38,404 bases of DNA from Acidobacteriota bacterium (lineage in GTDB: Bacteria; Acidobacteriota; Vicinamibacteria; Vicinamibacterales; JAFNAJ01): positions 1 to 38,404 of the forward strand of contig JAFNAJ010000003.1 of the NCBI GenBank assembly GCA_017860085.1, given 5' to 3'. Of the stretch, positions 23,902-31,317 are shown piece by piece. Position 1 is the stretch's first letter; every line of letters starts with the position of its first letter. The notes below the pieces were generated by a model. The model was not told the DNA's origin. It worked only from the letters and a program-made list of their open reading frames with translations, and ran no database searches. Both the position numbers and the translations under genes were made by a program.

Positions 23902-24873
23902 GTGATCCACGACACTTCACGTGCGCGTGTGGCGGCCATCGGCGTCGGCTACCTCGGCCGACACCACGCCCGCATCCTTTCGCAGCTCGACGGCGTTGAG
24001 CTGGTGGCCGTCGTCGACATCAACCACAAGCGTGCCGAAGAGGTGGCAGCGGCGGCGGGAACCGTCGCGCTGTCCGATGTCGGCGAACTGCTGGGGATGA
24101 GCCTCGACGCCGTGACGGTGGCCGTGCCCACCGAGGCACACCACGCGGTGGCGAGACCCTTTCTGGAGAAGGGCGTGTCGGTGCTCGTCGAGAAGCCCAT
24201 GGCGCGAACGCTCGAGGAGGCCGACGAGCTCATCGTCGCATCGGAGACTTCCGGCGCGACCCTCGCCGTGGGTCACACCGAGCGCTTCAACCCCGCCGTC
24301 ACGGCAGCCCTGTCCCTGGTCTCGAACCCGGGTTTCGTCGAAGTCCACCGCCTGGGCACATTCCCCGAGCGAAGCCTCGACATCGACGTGGTGTTCGACC
24401 TGATGATCCACGATCTCGACGTGCTGCTGGCGGCCGTGCCGGGCGACGTCGTCGGGCTCGAGGCCGTCGGGGTCCCGGTGTTGACGGGCCGCGTCGACAT
24501 CGCCAACGCGCGCGTGCGGTTCTCGTCGGGCTGCATCGCCAATGTGACCGCGAGCCGGATCAGCAGGGATCGCGTGAGGAAGGTGCGGTTCTTCCAGCAG
24601 GATGCCTACATCTCGATCGACTACGCGAGCCAGGAGGTCGAGCATTGGCGGCTGGCCCGCGGCAGCGCCGAGCGCCCTGACATCGTCGGCGGCCGGGTCG
24701 AGGTGATGCGAGACGAGCCGCTCAGGATCGAGATCGCCGACTTCGTGAACGCCGTGCGGACCGGGCAGCGTCCCCGCGTCACGGGGGGCGACGGCCGCAA
24801 GGCGCTGGCCCTTGCTCGACAGGTGAGCGACGCCATCGCGCAGGGTCAGCAGACGCCGAGGGGTGGAAGATGA
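23902..24873 (+). CDS. Gfo/Idh/MocA-family oxidoreductase in the lipid A cluster
   Basis: 323 residues from GTG 23902. A Rossmann domain (GVGYLGRHHARILSQL, about residues 13-28) binds NAD(P). EKPMA (about 95-99) and DLMIHDLDVLL are typical of the family and carry the active-site Lys and His. Such a gene commonly follows lpxI and precedes lpxB. In bacteria with amide-linked lipid A acyl chains, the related GnnA oxidises UDP-GlcNAc at C3 for the GnnB aminotransferase. No GnnB-like gene is in the window, so the GnnA assignment is only an attractive guess. The last 4 bases overlap the next gene (ATGA). Confidence 0.85.
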   Translation: MIHDTSRARVAAIGVGYLGRHHARILSQLDGVELVAVVDINHKRAEEVAAAAGTVALSDVGELLGMSLDAVTVAVPTEAHHAVARPFLEKGVSVLVEKPMARTLEEADELIVASETSGATLAVGHTERFNPAVTAALSLVSNPGFVEVHRLGTFPERSLDIDVVFDLMIHDLDVLLAAVPGDVVGLEAVGVPVLTGRVDIANARVRFSSGCIANVTASRISRDRVRKVRFFQQDAYISIDYASQEVEHWRLARGSAERPDIVGGRVEVMRDEPLRIEIADFVNAVRTGQRPRVTGGDGRKALALARQVSDAIAQGQQTPRGGR

Positions 24874-25712
24874 TGGCCGACGAGGCCGAGCGCCTGTGGG
24901 AGACGCACGACATCCTCGCATTGGGCACACGGGCCGACGAGGCCCGGCGCCAGCGACATGGCGATCGCGTCACGTTCGTGCGCGTCGCCACCCTGGCGCT
25001 CGACACGGCCCGCGAGGCACGGTGGTCGTCCGCGGCCCGCGAGATCCGGATCGCCGGTCGGCCGCACGATGTGACCGCGGCCGAGCAGGCAATCGACTCG
25101 GTCGTCCGCCGCGCCGAAGGCAGGCCGGTGACGGCCTTCTCGCTCGCCGAGCTGCAGGCCCTCGCACCAGACCGTGCGGGCTTCGTTGACGTGCTCAGGA
25201 GGCTGTTCGGCGCTGGCCTCACCAGTGTGGCGTCGGCAGACGTGGACGGCCTCGAAGACTTGCGGCAGCCTGTCGAGGCGGTCCTGGCGGCCGACGGACA
25301 CATCGCGCGCTTCACGGTCGCCCGGGCGACGCACGAAAGCCCCGTGCCGTTGTTCCTGGCGGTCCGCGCCCTCCAGAAGACCACGGGTGCCGTGCGAGCG
25401 TTTGCGCCCCTGCCTCGGTCGGTCGACGGGTCGAGACCCACGACCGGCTACGAAGACGTCAAGTCGGTGGCCATCGCACGACTGCTGCTCGACAACGTCG
25501 GGTCGATCCAGGTGGACTGGGCGTTGCACGGTCCGAAGCTCGCGCAGGTCGCGCTGCTCTTCGGTGCCGACGACCTCGACGCGGTGCCAGTCGAGGACGA
25601 GTCGGCCGACGGGCGTCGGCGCGCACCGCTCGAAGAGGTGAAGCGGAACATCCGGGCGGCCTCACTGACCGCGGTCGAGCGAGATGGTCGTTTCGGAGTA
25701 CTGGAGTCATGA
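24870..25712 (+). CDS. MqnE-like protein lacking the radical SAM cluster
   Basis: 280 residues with no cysteine. The N-terminus (LWETHDILALGTRADEARRQ, then HGDRVTFV) resembles the start of aminofutalosine synthase MqnE. Residues about 86-128 follow its AFT.VE and AGLDS region. Residues 163-181 (LAVRALQKTTGAVRAFAPL) match the usual LRLRELQDETGGFQAFIPL. Residues 193-237 (GYEDVKSVAIARLLLDN through KLAQVALLFGADDLD) and the end, TAVERDGRFGVLES, match the MqnE C-terminus closely. Where MqnE has its CxxxCxxC loop, this protein reads ALDTAREARWSSAAR, and the following SAM-binding stretch is shortened. It is about 90 residues shorter than MqnE. It cannot bind the Fe-S cluster, so it is a pseudoenzyme or a rebuilt protein. 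It is coupled by ATGA overlaps to the oxidoreductase before it and mqnA after it. The alignment is by eye. Confidence 0.8.
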   Translation: MMADEAERLWETHDILALGTRADEARRQRHGDRVTFVRVATLALDTAREARWSSAAREIRIAGRPHDVTAAEQAIDSVVRRAEGRPVTAFSLAELQALAPDRAGFVDVLRRLFGAGLTSVASADVDGLEDLRQPVEAVLAADGHIARFTVARATHESPVPLFLAVRALQKTTGAVRAFAPLPRSVDGSRPTTGYEDVKSVAIARLLLDNVGSIQVDWALHGPKLAQVALLFGADDLDAVPVEDESADGRRRAPLEEVKRNIRAASLTAVERDGRFGVLES

Positions 25713-26500
25713 CCGCCGTCAGGGTGGGGGCCGTCGAGTACCTGAACGCCAGGCCCCTCGTGCACGGACTGGGAGCGGCCGGCCTGTTCTCGGTGCGGTT
25801 CGACGTGCCGTCGCGGTGTGCCGATCTGCTCGCCGCGCACGCCATCGATGTCGGGCTCATCCCGGTCGCCGAGTACCGGGCCGACGACTACGTCATCGTC
25901 CCCGACGTCTGCATCGGGTCGAGCGGCCCGGTCGCCTCGGTGGCCGTCTTTTCACAGAAGCCCATCGAATCCGTGCGATCGATTGCGCTCGACACCAGCT
26001 CGCGCACGTCGGCCGCGCTCGTGCGTGTGCTGTGCGCCGAGCGGTGGGGAATCGCGCCCCTGCCGACGATGCTCCAAGGGGCGGATGCCGCGCTGCTCAT
26101 CGGCGATCCGGCCCTCGAAACCGATCCCGGCCAGTACGGCGTCCTGAAGATCGACCTCGGCGCCGAGTGGAGAGCCCTCACGGGGCTGCCCTTCGTCTGG
26201 GCGTTGTGGGCAGGTCGCGAGTCCGTGATGTCGGCCGATGTCTGTCGAGCGTTGCAGGCGGCGCGCGACCGGGGACGAGAGGCGATCGCGATGATTGCCG
26301 AGGACTACGCGTGCGGCGATTCGAGCAGAGCCCGGCGAGCCGTCGAGTATCTCAGGACGAACATCGGATACGACCTCGATGCCGCACACATTGCGGGGCT
26401 CGAACGTTTCCTCTCGTCGGCCGCCGCGGCCGGCGCGATCCCACGCGCAGGCGGACTCCGGTTGGCCCGACCGGCGGCGACCGCGCCCGTCGGGGGCTGA
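25709..26500 (+). CDS. mqnA: Chorismate dehydratase MqnA
   Basis: 263 residues, the normal MqnA length. The N-terminal VRVGAVEYLNARPLVHGL and the segment VPSRCADLLAAHAIDVGLIPVAEY are diagnostic of this periplasmic-binding-protein-like fold. The middle includes SRTSAALVRVL and LLIGDPAL. MqnA dehydrates chorismate to 3-[(1-carboxyvinyl)oxy]benzoate, the first step of the futalosine route to menaquinone. The ATG overlaps the stop of the MqnE-like gene by 4 bases, and mqnC follows after 20 bases. Confidence 0.92.
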   Translation: MTAVRVGAVEYLNARPLVHGLGAAGLFSVRFDVPSRCADLLAAHAIDVGLIPVAEYRADDYVIVPDVCIGSSGPVASVAVFSQKPIESVRSIALDTSSRTSAALVRVLCAERWGIAPLPTMLQGADAALLIGDPALETDPGQYGVLKIDLGAEWRALTGLPFVWALWAGRESVMSADVCRALQAARDRGREAIAMIAEDYACGDSSRARRAVEYLRTNIGYDLDAAHIAGLERFLSSAAAAGAIPRAGGLRLARPAATAPVGG

Positions 26501-26520
26501 CACGCACGGGTGATCGCAGT

Positions 26521-27759
26521 ATGAGCATCGACACCATCGCCGCAGGGGTGCGGAGCGGCGAACGCATCGGGTTCGACGACGCGCGAGAGCTGTATCGGGA
26601 GGCGCCGCTGGCGTTGCTGGGTGCGTTGGCCCATGGTATTCGCCTGGGGCGGCACCCGGAAGGCGTAGTCACCTACATCATCGACCGCAACGTCAACTAC
26701 ACGAACATCTGCGTCGCGCGCTGCAACTTCTGCGCGTTCTACCGCCCGGTGGGCTCGCCCGACGGCTACGTGCTGTCGTTTGACGAACTGTTCAGGAAGA
26801 TCGACGAAACCCTGGCGGTCGGCGGACAACAACTGCTGCTGCAAGGCGGGCACAACCCTGACCTGCCGCTCGAGTGGTACCTGGACCTGTTCCGTGCTGT
26901 GAAGGCCCGGTACCCGGAGCTTCGCCTGCACGCCCTGTCGCCCCCCGAAGTCGTTCACCTCTCGCGGCTGTCGCGACTGCCCGTGCGCGAGGTCATCGAT
27001 CGCCTGGTGGCCGCCGGTCTCGACAGCATTCCGGGAGGCGGCGCGGAGATTCTCGTCGACCGAGTGAGGAAGCTGCTCAACTGCTATACCAAGGCCACCG
27101 CGGACGAGTGGCTGGGGGTGATGCGCGAGGCGCACCGGGCGGGGCTCCGGACGACGGCCACGATGATGTACGGCAGCGTGGAGACGCCGGACGAACGCCT
27201 CGAGCACATGTTCCGCCTGCGGGAGCTTCAGGACGAAACGCGGGGCTTCACGGCCTTCATCGCGTGGAGCTATCAGCCCGAGCACACCGAGCTGCAGGGG
27301 GTCGAGGCCACCGCGGTCGAGTACTTGCGCACACTGGCCACCGCACGCATCGTGCTCGACAACTTTGACAACCTGCAGGCGTCGTGGGTCACCCAGGGGG
27401 GCAAGGTGGGGCAGCTCAGCCTGGCCTTTGGCGCCAACGACATGGGCAGCGTGATGATCGAGGAGAACGTCGTCCGTGCGGCCGGTGCGAGCTATTGCAT
27501 GGACGAGGTGGAGATCGTCCGCAACATCGAGGACGCCGGTTTCGTGCCGAAGCGCCGGACGATGCACTACGAGATCGTTGGCGATCCCGTGTTTCGCGCC
27601 CGCGAGGTGCCGCGCCGTTTCGGACTCGACGTGGCCAAGCACGAAGGCGAGGCGTCCATCCCAAGCGAGCTGGCGTCGTACCGGGGCAGGAGCCGAGCGG
27701 CTCGTGACGCGCGGCGCAGCGAGCCGCCGGGCGGGGCCCCGACGTCGGCCCCAGAGTAG
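26521..27759 (+). CDS. mqnC: Cyclic dehypoxanthine futalosine synthase MqnC
   Basis: 412 residues. The radical SAM motif is intact: C64, C68 and C71 in YTNICVARCNFCAFYR. The following QLLLQGGHNPDLPLEWY, GLDSIPGGGAEIL and the closing NFDNLQASWVTQGGKVGQLSLAFGANDMGS identify MqnC rather than MqnE. MqnC cyclises dehypoxanthine futalosine by a radical mechanism. The start is ATG 26521; upstream in-frame sequence belongs to mqnA. The final 45 residues are a Ser/Arg/Pro/Ala-rich tail not usual for the family. Here the cysteines that the neighbouring MqnE-like protein lost are retained. Confidence 0.94.
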   Translation: MSIDTIAAGVRSGERIGFDDARELYREAPLALLGALAHGIRLGRHPEGVVTYIIDRNVNYTNICVARCNFCAFYRPVGSPDGYVLSFDELFRKIDETLAVGGQQLLLQGGHNPDLPLEWYLDLFRAVKARYPELRLHALSPPEVVHLSRLSRLPVREVIDRLVAAGLDSIPGGGAEILVDRVRKLLNCYTKATADEWLGVMREAHRAGLRTTATMMYGSVETPDERLEHMFRLRELQDETRGFTAFIAWSYQPEHTELQGVEATAVEYLRTLATARIVLDNFDNLQASWVTQGGKVGQLSLAFGANDMGSVMIEENVVRAAGASYCMDEVEIVRNIEDAGFVPKRRTMHYEIVGDPVFRAREVPRRFGLDVAKHEGEASIPSELASYRGRSRAARDARRSEPPGGAPTSAPE

Positions 27760-27762
27760 CCG

Positions 27763-29058
27763 GTGCAGGTCCTGATGCCCGGCGAGATTCTCGTCGTGCG
27801 TGCCGCGCACGTCCTGCCGGTGGGCACGCCGCCCGTCCGGGACGGTGCCGTCGCGATTGAAGACCACCGGATCGTCGCCGTGGGGCCGGCCGCGATGGTG
27901 CAGGCGACGGTGAGCGAGCGCGTGTCCGCAGGACGCGTGGGTGGCTCGCCCACCTTGCGGGACCTGGGGTCCGTCGCGCTGCTGCCCGGGCTGGTGAATT
28001 CGCACACGCACCTCGAGCTGTCGTGGCTCAGCGGGCGAGTGCCGCCGGCATCGACGCTGCCCGCGTGGGTGCGAACGCTGCTGGCCGCGCGAAGGGCGGC
28101 AGGTGGCGATGATGCTGCAGCCGTGGGGCCCGCGTTACGAAGCGCTCGCGAGGCTGGAACGGTGGCCGTGGGTGACATCGGCAACGGGACGTCGGCCTAC
28201 GCCAGCTTGACGGAGGCCGTGTTCGACGCGGTGGCGTTCTACGAGATCATCGGGTTCGCGCCCGAGAACCCGGACCGGCTCGTGGATGCGGCCGTCGCCG
28301 AGATCGAGGCGCTGCCCTCGAGCCCGACGGTGCGGCCCGCGTTGGCCGCGCACGCGCCATACTCGGTGCATCCCGACACCCTGCGCCGCCTGGGGCGCGA
28401 GCGCCAGGAGCGCGGACGACGCCCGATGAGCGTGCACCTCGGCGAGTCGGGCGAGGAGGGCGAGTTCCTCGCCTCCGGAACCGGGGCGTGGCGTGCTCTG
28501 CTTGGCGAGCTCGGCACATGGAACCCCTCCTGGAAGGCTCCGGCCACGACCCCGGCGGCTTATCTCGAAGCCCTCGGGTTCCTCGGTCCCGGGGTGCTGG
28601 CCGTCCACGGGGTGCACCTCGGCGATGGGGACCTGGAACGGTTGGCGCGTCTCGACGTGACCCTGGTGACCTGTCCTCGGAGCAACCTGTGGACCGGGGT
28701 GGGCGCGCCGCCCATCGATCGGTTCTATGCGTCCGGAGTCAAGGTGGCAGTCGGCACCGACAGCCTGGCGAGCAACACCGACCTCAGCGTCTTCGCCGAG
28801 TTGGAAACGCTGCGTCGCCTGAGCCGAGACGTGCCGGCATCGCGTCTCATCGAGAGTGCGACGCTGAGGGGCGCCGAGGCCCTGGGCCTCGGGGCAGAGT
28901 TGGGCAGCATCGCCCCGGGCAGGCGTGCTGCGCTGGTGGCGGTCGATGTCCCGCCGTCGACAGTGGACGTCGAGGAGTATCTGGTGGGCGGGATTCCCCC
29001 GGATCGAATCCGATGGGTGACCTCGCCCGAGAGCTGGCGACTGGACAGGCCGTGCTGA
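27763..29058 (+). CDS. Amidohydrolase, probable aminofutalosine deaminase (MqnX-like)
   Basis: 431 residues from GTG 27763 (ATG 27775 is possible). It is a metal-dependent amidohydrolase with HxH His81/His83 in VNSHTHLELSW. The substrate-side segments are HAPYSVHPDTLRRL and SVHLGESGEEGEF. Further ligands lie in AVHGVHL and in the Asp of VAVGTDSLASNTDLSVF. The family includes SAH/MTA deaminases and MqnX, which turns aminofutalosine into futalosine. Placement between mqnC and the prenyltransferase makes MqnX the best call, but substrate is inferred from context. The presence of a deaminase predicts that a futalosine hydrolase (MqnB) is encoded elsewhere. Confidence 0.82.
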   Translation: MQVLMPGEILVVRAAHVLPVGTPPVRDGAVAIEDHRIVAVGPAAMVQATVSERVSAGRVGGSPTLRDLGSVALLPGLVNSHTHLELSWLSGRVPPASTLPAWVRTLLAARRAAGGDDAAAVGPALRSAREAGTVAVGDIGNGTSAYASLTEAVFDAVAFYEIIGFAPENPDRLVDAAVAEIEALPSSPTVRPALAAHAPYSVHPDTLRRLGRERQERGRRPMSVHLGESGEEGEFLASGTGAWRALLGELGTWNPSWKAPATTPAAYLEALGFLGPGVLAVHGVHLGDGDLERLARLDVTLVTCPRSNLWTGVGAPPIDRFYASGVKVAVGTDSLASNTDLSVFAELETLRRLSRDVPASRLIESATLRGAEALGLGAELGSIAPGRRAALVAVDVPPSTVDVEEYLVGGIPPDRIRWVTSPESWRLDRPC

Positions 29059-29906
29059 CCAAGCTGCGCATCTACGCATCGTTCGTGCGGGTGAACCACT
29101 CGGTGTTCGCCTTGCCGTTCGCGCTGGTCGGCGCGCTGCTCGCCGCCCGCGTGACCCCGCTGACCCTGTCGAGGGTCGGGTGGATCGTCGGGGCGATGGT
29201 CACGGCGAGGAGCGCAGCGATGGGGTTCAACCGCCTCGTTGACCGGCGGTTCGACGCCCTGAATCCGAGGACGGCGATGCGGGAGCTGCCGCGGGGGGTC
29301 ATGTCGCCCCTCGAGGCGTCGGTTTTCGTCGGGGCGGCCTCCTGCGCGTTCGTGTTCTGCGCCTGGAACCTCGGACCGCTCTGCTTCGCGTTGTCGCCCG
29401 TCGCTCTCGCCATCGTGTTCTGGTATTCGCTCGCCAAGCGCGTCACGTGGATGACCCAGTTCTTCCTGGGGCTGGCCATGGCGGTGGCGCCGGTCGGCGG
29501 GTGGCTCGCGGCCGGTGGGGGCATCTCGTGGGAGCCGGTTCTCCTGGCCGTTGCGATCGGGTCGTGGGTGGGAGGCTTCGACGTGCTGTACGCCTGCCAG
29601 GACGTGGAGTTCGATCGCGCGCATGGCCTTCGATCGATCCCCGTGCGGTTTGGCATCCGCGGGGCGCTCGGCATCTCACGCCTGCTGCATGTCGTCACCA
29701 TCTTCACCCTGGCGATGCTCGGCGTGACGGCTGGCCTCGGAGCGGTGTACTTCGGAGGCGTGGTCCTCGTGGCGGCCCTGCTGGCCTACGAGCAGTCGCT
29801 CGTGAGCCCGCACGACCTGTCCCAGGTCAAGCGCGCGTTTGACCTCAACGGCTACGTTGGCATCCTCTACCTCGTGATCACAGGGATTGCGCTCTATGTC
29901 GAATGA
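29052..29906 (+). CDS. UbiA-family prenyltransferase of the menaquinone pathway (MqnP type)
   Basis: 284 residues from GTG 29052. ATG 29013 would add 13 residues and a longer overlap with the deaminase. GTG gives LRIYASFVRVNHSVFALPF at the normal distance from the N-terminus. There are about eight membrane helices. The two Asp-rich motifs are present: NRLVDRRFDALNPRT (NxxxDxxxD) and CQDVEFDRAHGL (DxxxD). These bind the Mg-prenyl diphosphate. It should prenylate the 1,4-dihydroxy-6-naphthoate intermediate of the futalosine route. It overlaps ubiX by 11 bases. Confidence 0.88.
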   Translation: MLTKLRIYASFVRVNHSVFALPFALVGALLAARVTPLTLSRVGWIVGAMVTARSAAMGFNRLVDRRFDALNPRTAMRELPRGVMSPLEASVFVGAASCAFVFCAWNLGPLCFALSPVALAIVFWYSLAKRVTWMTQFFLGLAMAVAPVGGWLAAGGGISWEPVLLAVAIGSWVGGFDVLYACQDVEFDRAHGLRSIPVRFGIRGALGISRLLHVVTIFTLAMLGVTAGLGAVYFGGVVLVAALLAYEQSLVSPHDLSQVKRAFDLNGYVGILYLVITGIALYVE

Positions 29907-30519
29907 GCCTGCCGTCGGTCGCCGCAACGTGGCCCTCGCGGTCACGGGTGCCAGTGGCGCCATCTACGCCGTGCGGACCCTCGCCGCCCTGCTCGAGCAG
30001 GGGTGCGAGGTCGACGTGGTCTTGTCGGAGTTCGGCCGCCGGCTGTTGCGTGACGAAATGGGGGAGGCGGCGGCGGTCGACCGGCTGCCGGCGTTTCTCG
30101 AGGAGCGCTACGGCGCGGGCGTGCGGAAGGGGAGCCTCGTCTTGCACAGCAACCGCGACCTCGGTGCCAAGCTCGCCAGCGGCAGCCAGCGGTGCGAAGG
30201 CATGGCGATCGTGCCCTGTTCGATGAAGACGCTGGCGGGTGTCGCCCATGGGCTCTCGCGGACGTTGGTGGAGAGGGCCGCGGACGTGATGCTCAAGGAG
30301 CGGCGCCGGCTCGTGCTCGTGCCCCGGGAAACGCCCATGAGCCTGCCCCAGCTGCGCAACATGGTGACGTGCGCCGAGGCAGGGGCGATCGTGCTGCCGG
30401 CCATGCCGGCGTTTTACCACCAGCCTCGGACCATCGACGATCTGGCCGACTTCGTCGCCGGCAAGATCCTGTCCGTGCTCGGCTTCGAGCACCACCTGTA
30501 CCCGTCGTGGAAGGGCTGA
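29896..30519 (+). CDS. ubiX: UbiX-family flavin prenyltransferase
   Basis: 207 residues from ATG 29896. It has the family core TGASGAIYAV at 17-26, then VVLSEFGRRLL, the PCSMKTLAGVAHGLSRTLVERAADVMLKERRRLVLVPRETP segment and a C-terminal FVAGKILSVLGF. UbiX joins dimethylallyl phosphate to FMN to make the prenylated flavin cofactor of UbiD-type decarboxylases. In the futalosine pathway it supports decarboxylation of the naphthoate ring. No UbiD gene is in the window. The usual HLRNM reads QLRNM here. Confidence 0.92.
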   Translation: MSNEPAVGRRNVALAVTGASGAIYAVRTLAALLEQGCEVDVVLSEFGRRLLRDEMGEAAAVDRLPAFLEERYGAGVRKGSLVLHSNRDLGAKLASGSQRCEGMAIVPCSMKTLAGVAHGLSRTLVERAADVMLKERRRLVLVPRETPMSLPQLRNMVTCAEAGAIVLPAMPAFYHQPRTIDDLADFVAGKILSVLGFEHHLYPSWKG

Positions 30520-31310
30520 ACCACGCGGGGCCGGACAAGCACCCGCACGCGATCGCGGGGATGTTCGACGCCATCGCGCGGCGATACGACTTCCTCAATC
30601 ACCTGCTGAGCGGCGGGCTCGACCGGCGCTGGCGCGCGCGTGCGGTGCGCGAGCTGGCGTTCCAGGGGCACGAGGTCGTGCTGGATCTCTGTACCGGGAC
30701 GGCCGACCTCGCGATTGCGGCGATCGAGGCGCGGCAGGGCGCGGCGCGGCGCGTGCTGGGCGTCGACTTTGCGGGCGAGATGCTCCGGATCGGGCAGCAG
30801 AAGCTGCGGGCGGCCTCGCACGATGGCAGGGTCCCGCTCGTGCGCGGCGATGCCGTGCGCCTGCCGGTGGCATCGGCCTCCGTGCACTGCGCGATGGTCG
30901 CGTTTGGCATCCGCAACGTGGTCGACCCGGCCGCCGCCTGTGTCGAGGTGCACCGGGTGCTACGTCCGGGTGGGCGTTTCGCCGTGCTCGAGTTCGCCAT
31001 GCCCAGGACACCGGTGCTGCGCAGCGTGTATGCCTGGTACTTCCGTCACGTGCTGCCGAGGATCGGGCGCGCCGTCTCGCGGCACGACGCGGCCTACGAC
31101 TACCTGCCGGCATCGGTTGGCACGTTCTTCCCTCCGGAGACGTTCATCGCCATCGTCGAACGTGCCGGGTTCACGCGCGTTCGTGCCATCCCCCTGACCT
31201 TCGGCATCGTCTATCTCTATGTGGCGGAGAAGCCCCGGGCCACCGGGGAAACGGCCGGAGGGATGGGCCGCGGGGGCGCTTCGAACGGGCCGGCTGCTAC
31301 AATGATGTGA
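30507..31310 (+). CDS. menG: Demethylmenaquinone methyltransferase MenG/UbiE
   Basis: 267 residues from GTG 30507, which overlaps ubiX by 13 bases. ATG 30561 would remove N-terminal residues that the family normally has. Segments FDAIARRYDFLNHLLSGGLDRRWR, VVLDLCTGTADLAIAA (SAM site), DFAGEML and the C-terminal SVGTFFPPETFIAIVERAGF are typical. It C-methylates demethylmenaquinone, the last step of menaquinone synthesis. The C-terminal 25 residues are a Gly/Ala-rich extension. It closes the quinone operon. Confidence 0.93.
   Translation: MEGLNHAGPDKHPHAIAGMFDAIARRYDFLNHLLSGGLDRRWRARAVRELAFQGHEVVLDLCTGTADLAIAAIEARQGAARRVLGVDFAGEMLRIGQQKLRAASHDGRVPLVRGDAVRLPVASASVHCAMVAFGIRNVVDPAAACVEVHRVLRPGGRFAVLEFAMPRTPVLRSVYAWYFRHVLPRIGRAVSRHDAAYDYLPASVGTFFPPETFIAIVERAGFTRVRAIPLTFGIVYLYVAEKPRATGETAGGMGRGGASNGPAATMM
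31295..31303 (+). promoter_or_regulatory. Extended -10 promoter before the TonB-family gene
   Basis: TGC TACAAT (31295-31303) lies inside the end of menG, 15 bases before the ATG at 31318. No -35 is needed for an extended -10. The leader would be only about 8 bases, so a near-leaderless mRNA is implied. Tentative. Confidence 0.35.
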
Positions 31311-31317
31311 TCGGCTC

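Noticed and set aside
24870..25712. Annotation of this gene as a functional MqnE or a general radical SAM enzyme
   Set aside because: No cysteine is present, so the Fe-S cluster cannot form; similarity without the motif supports only an MqnE-like label.
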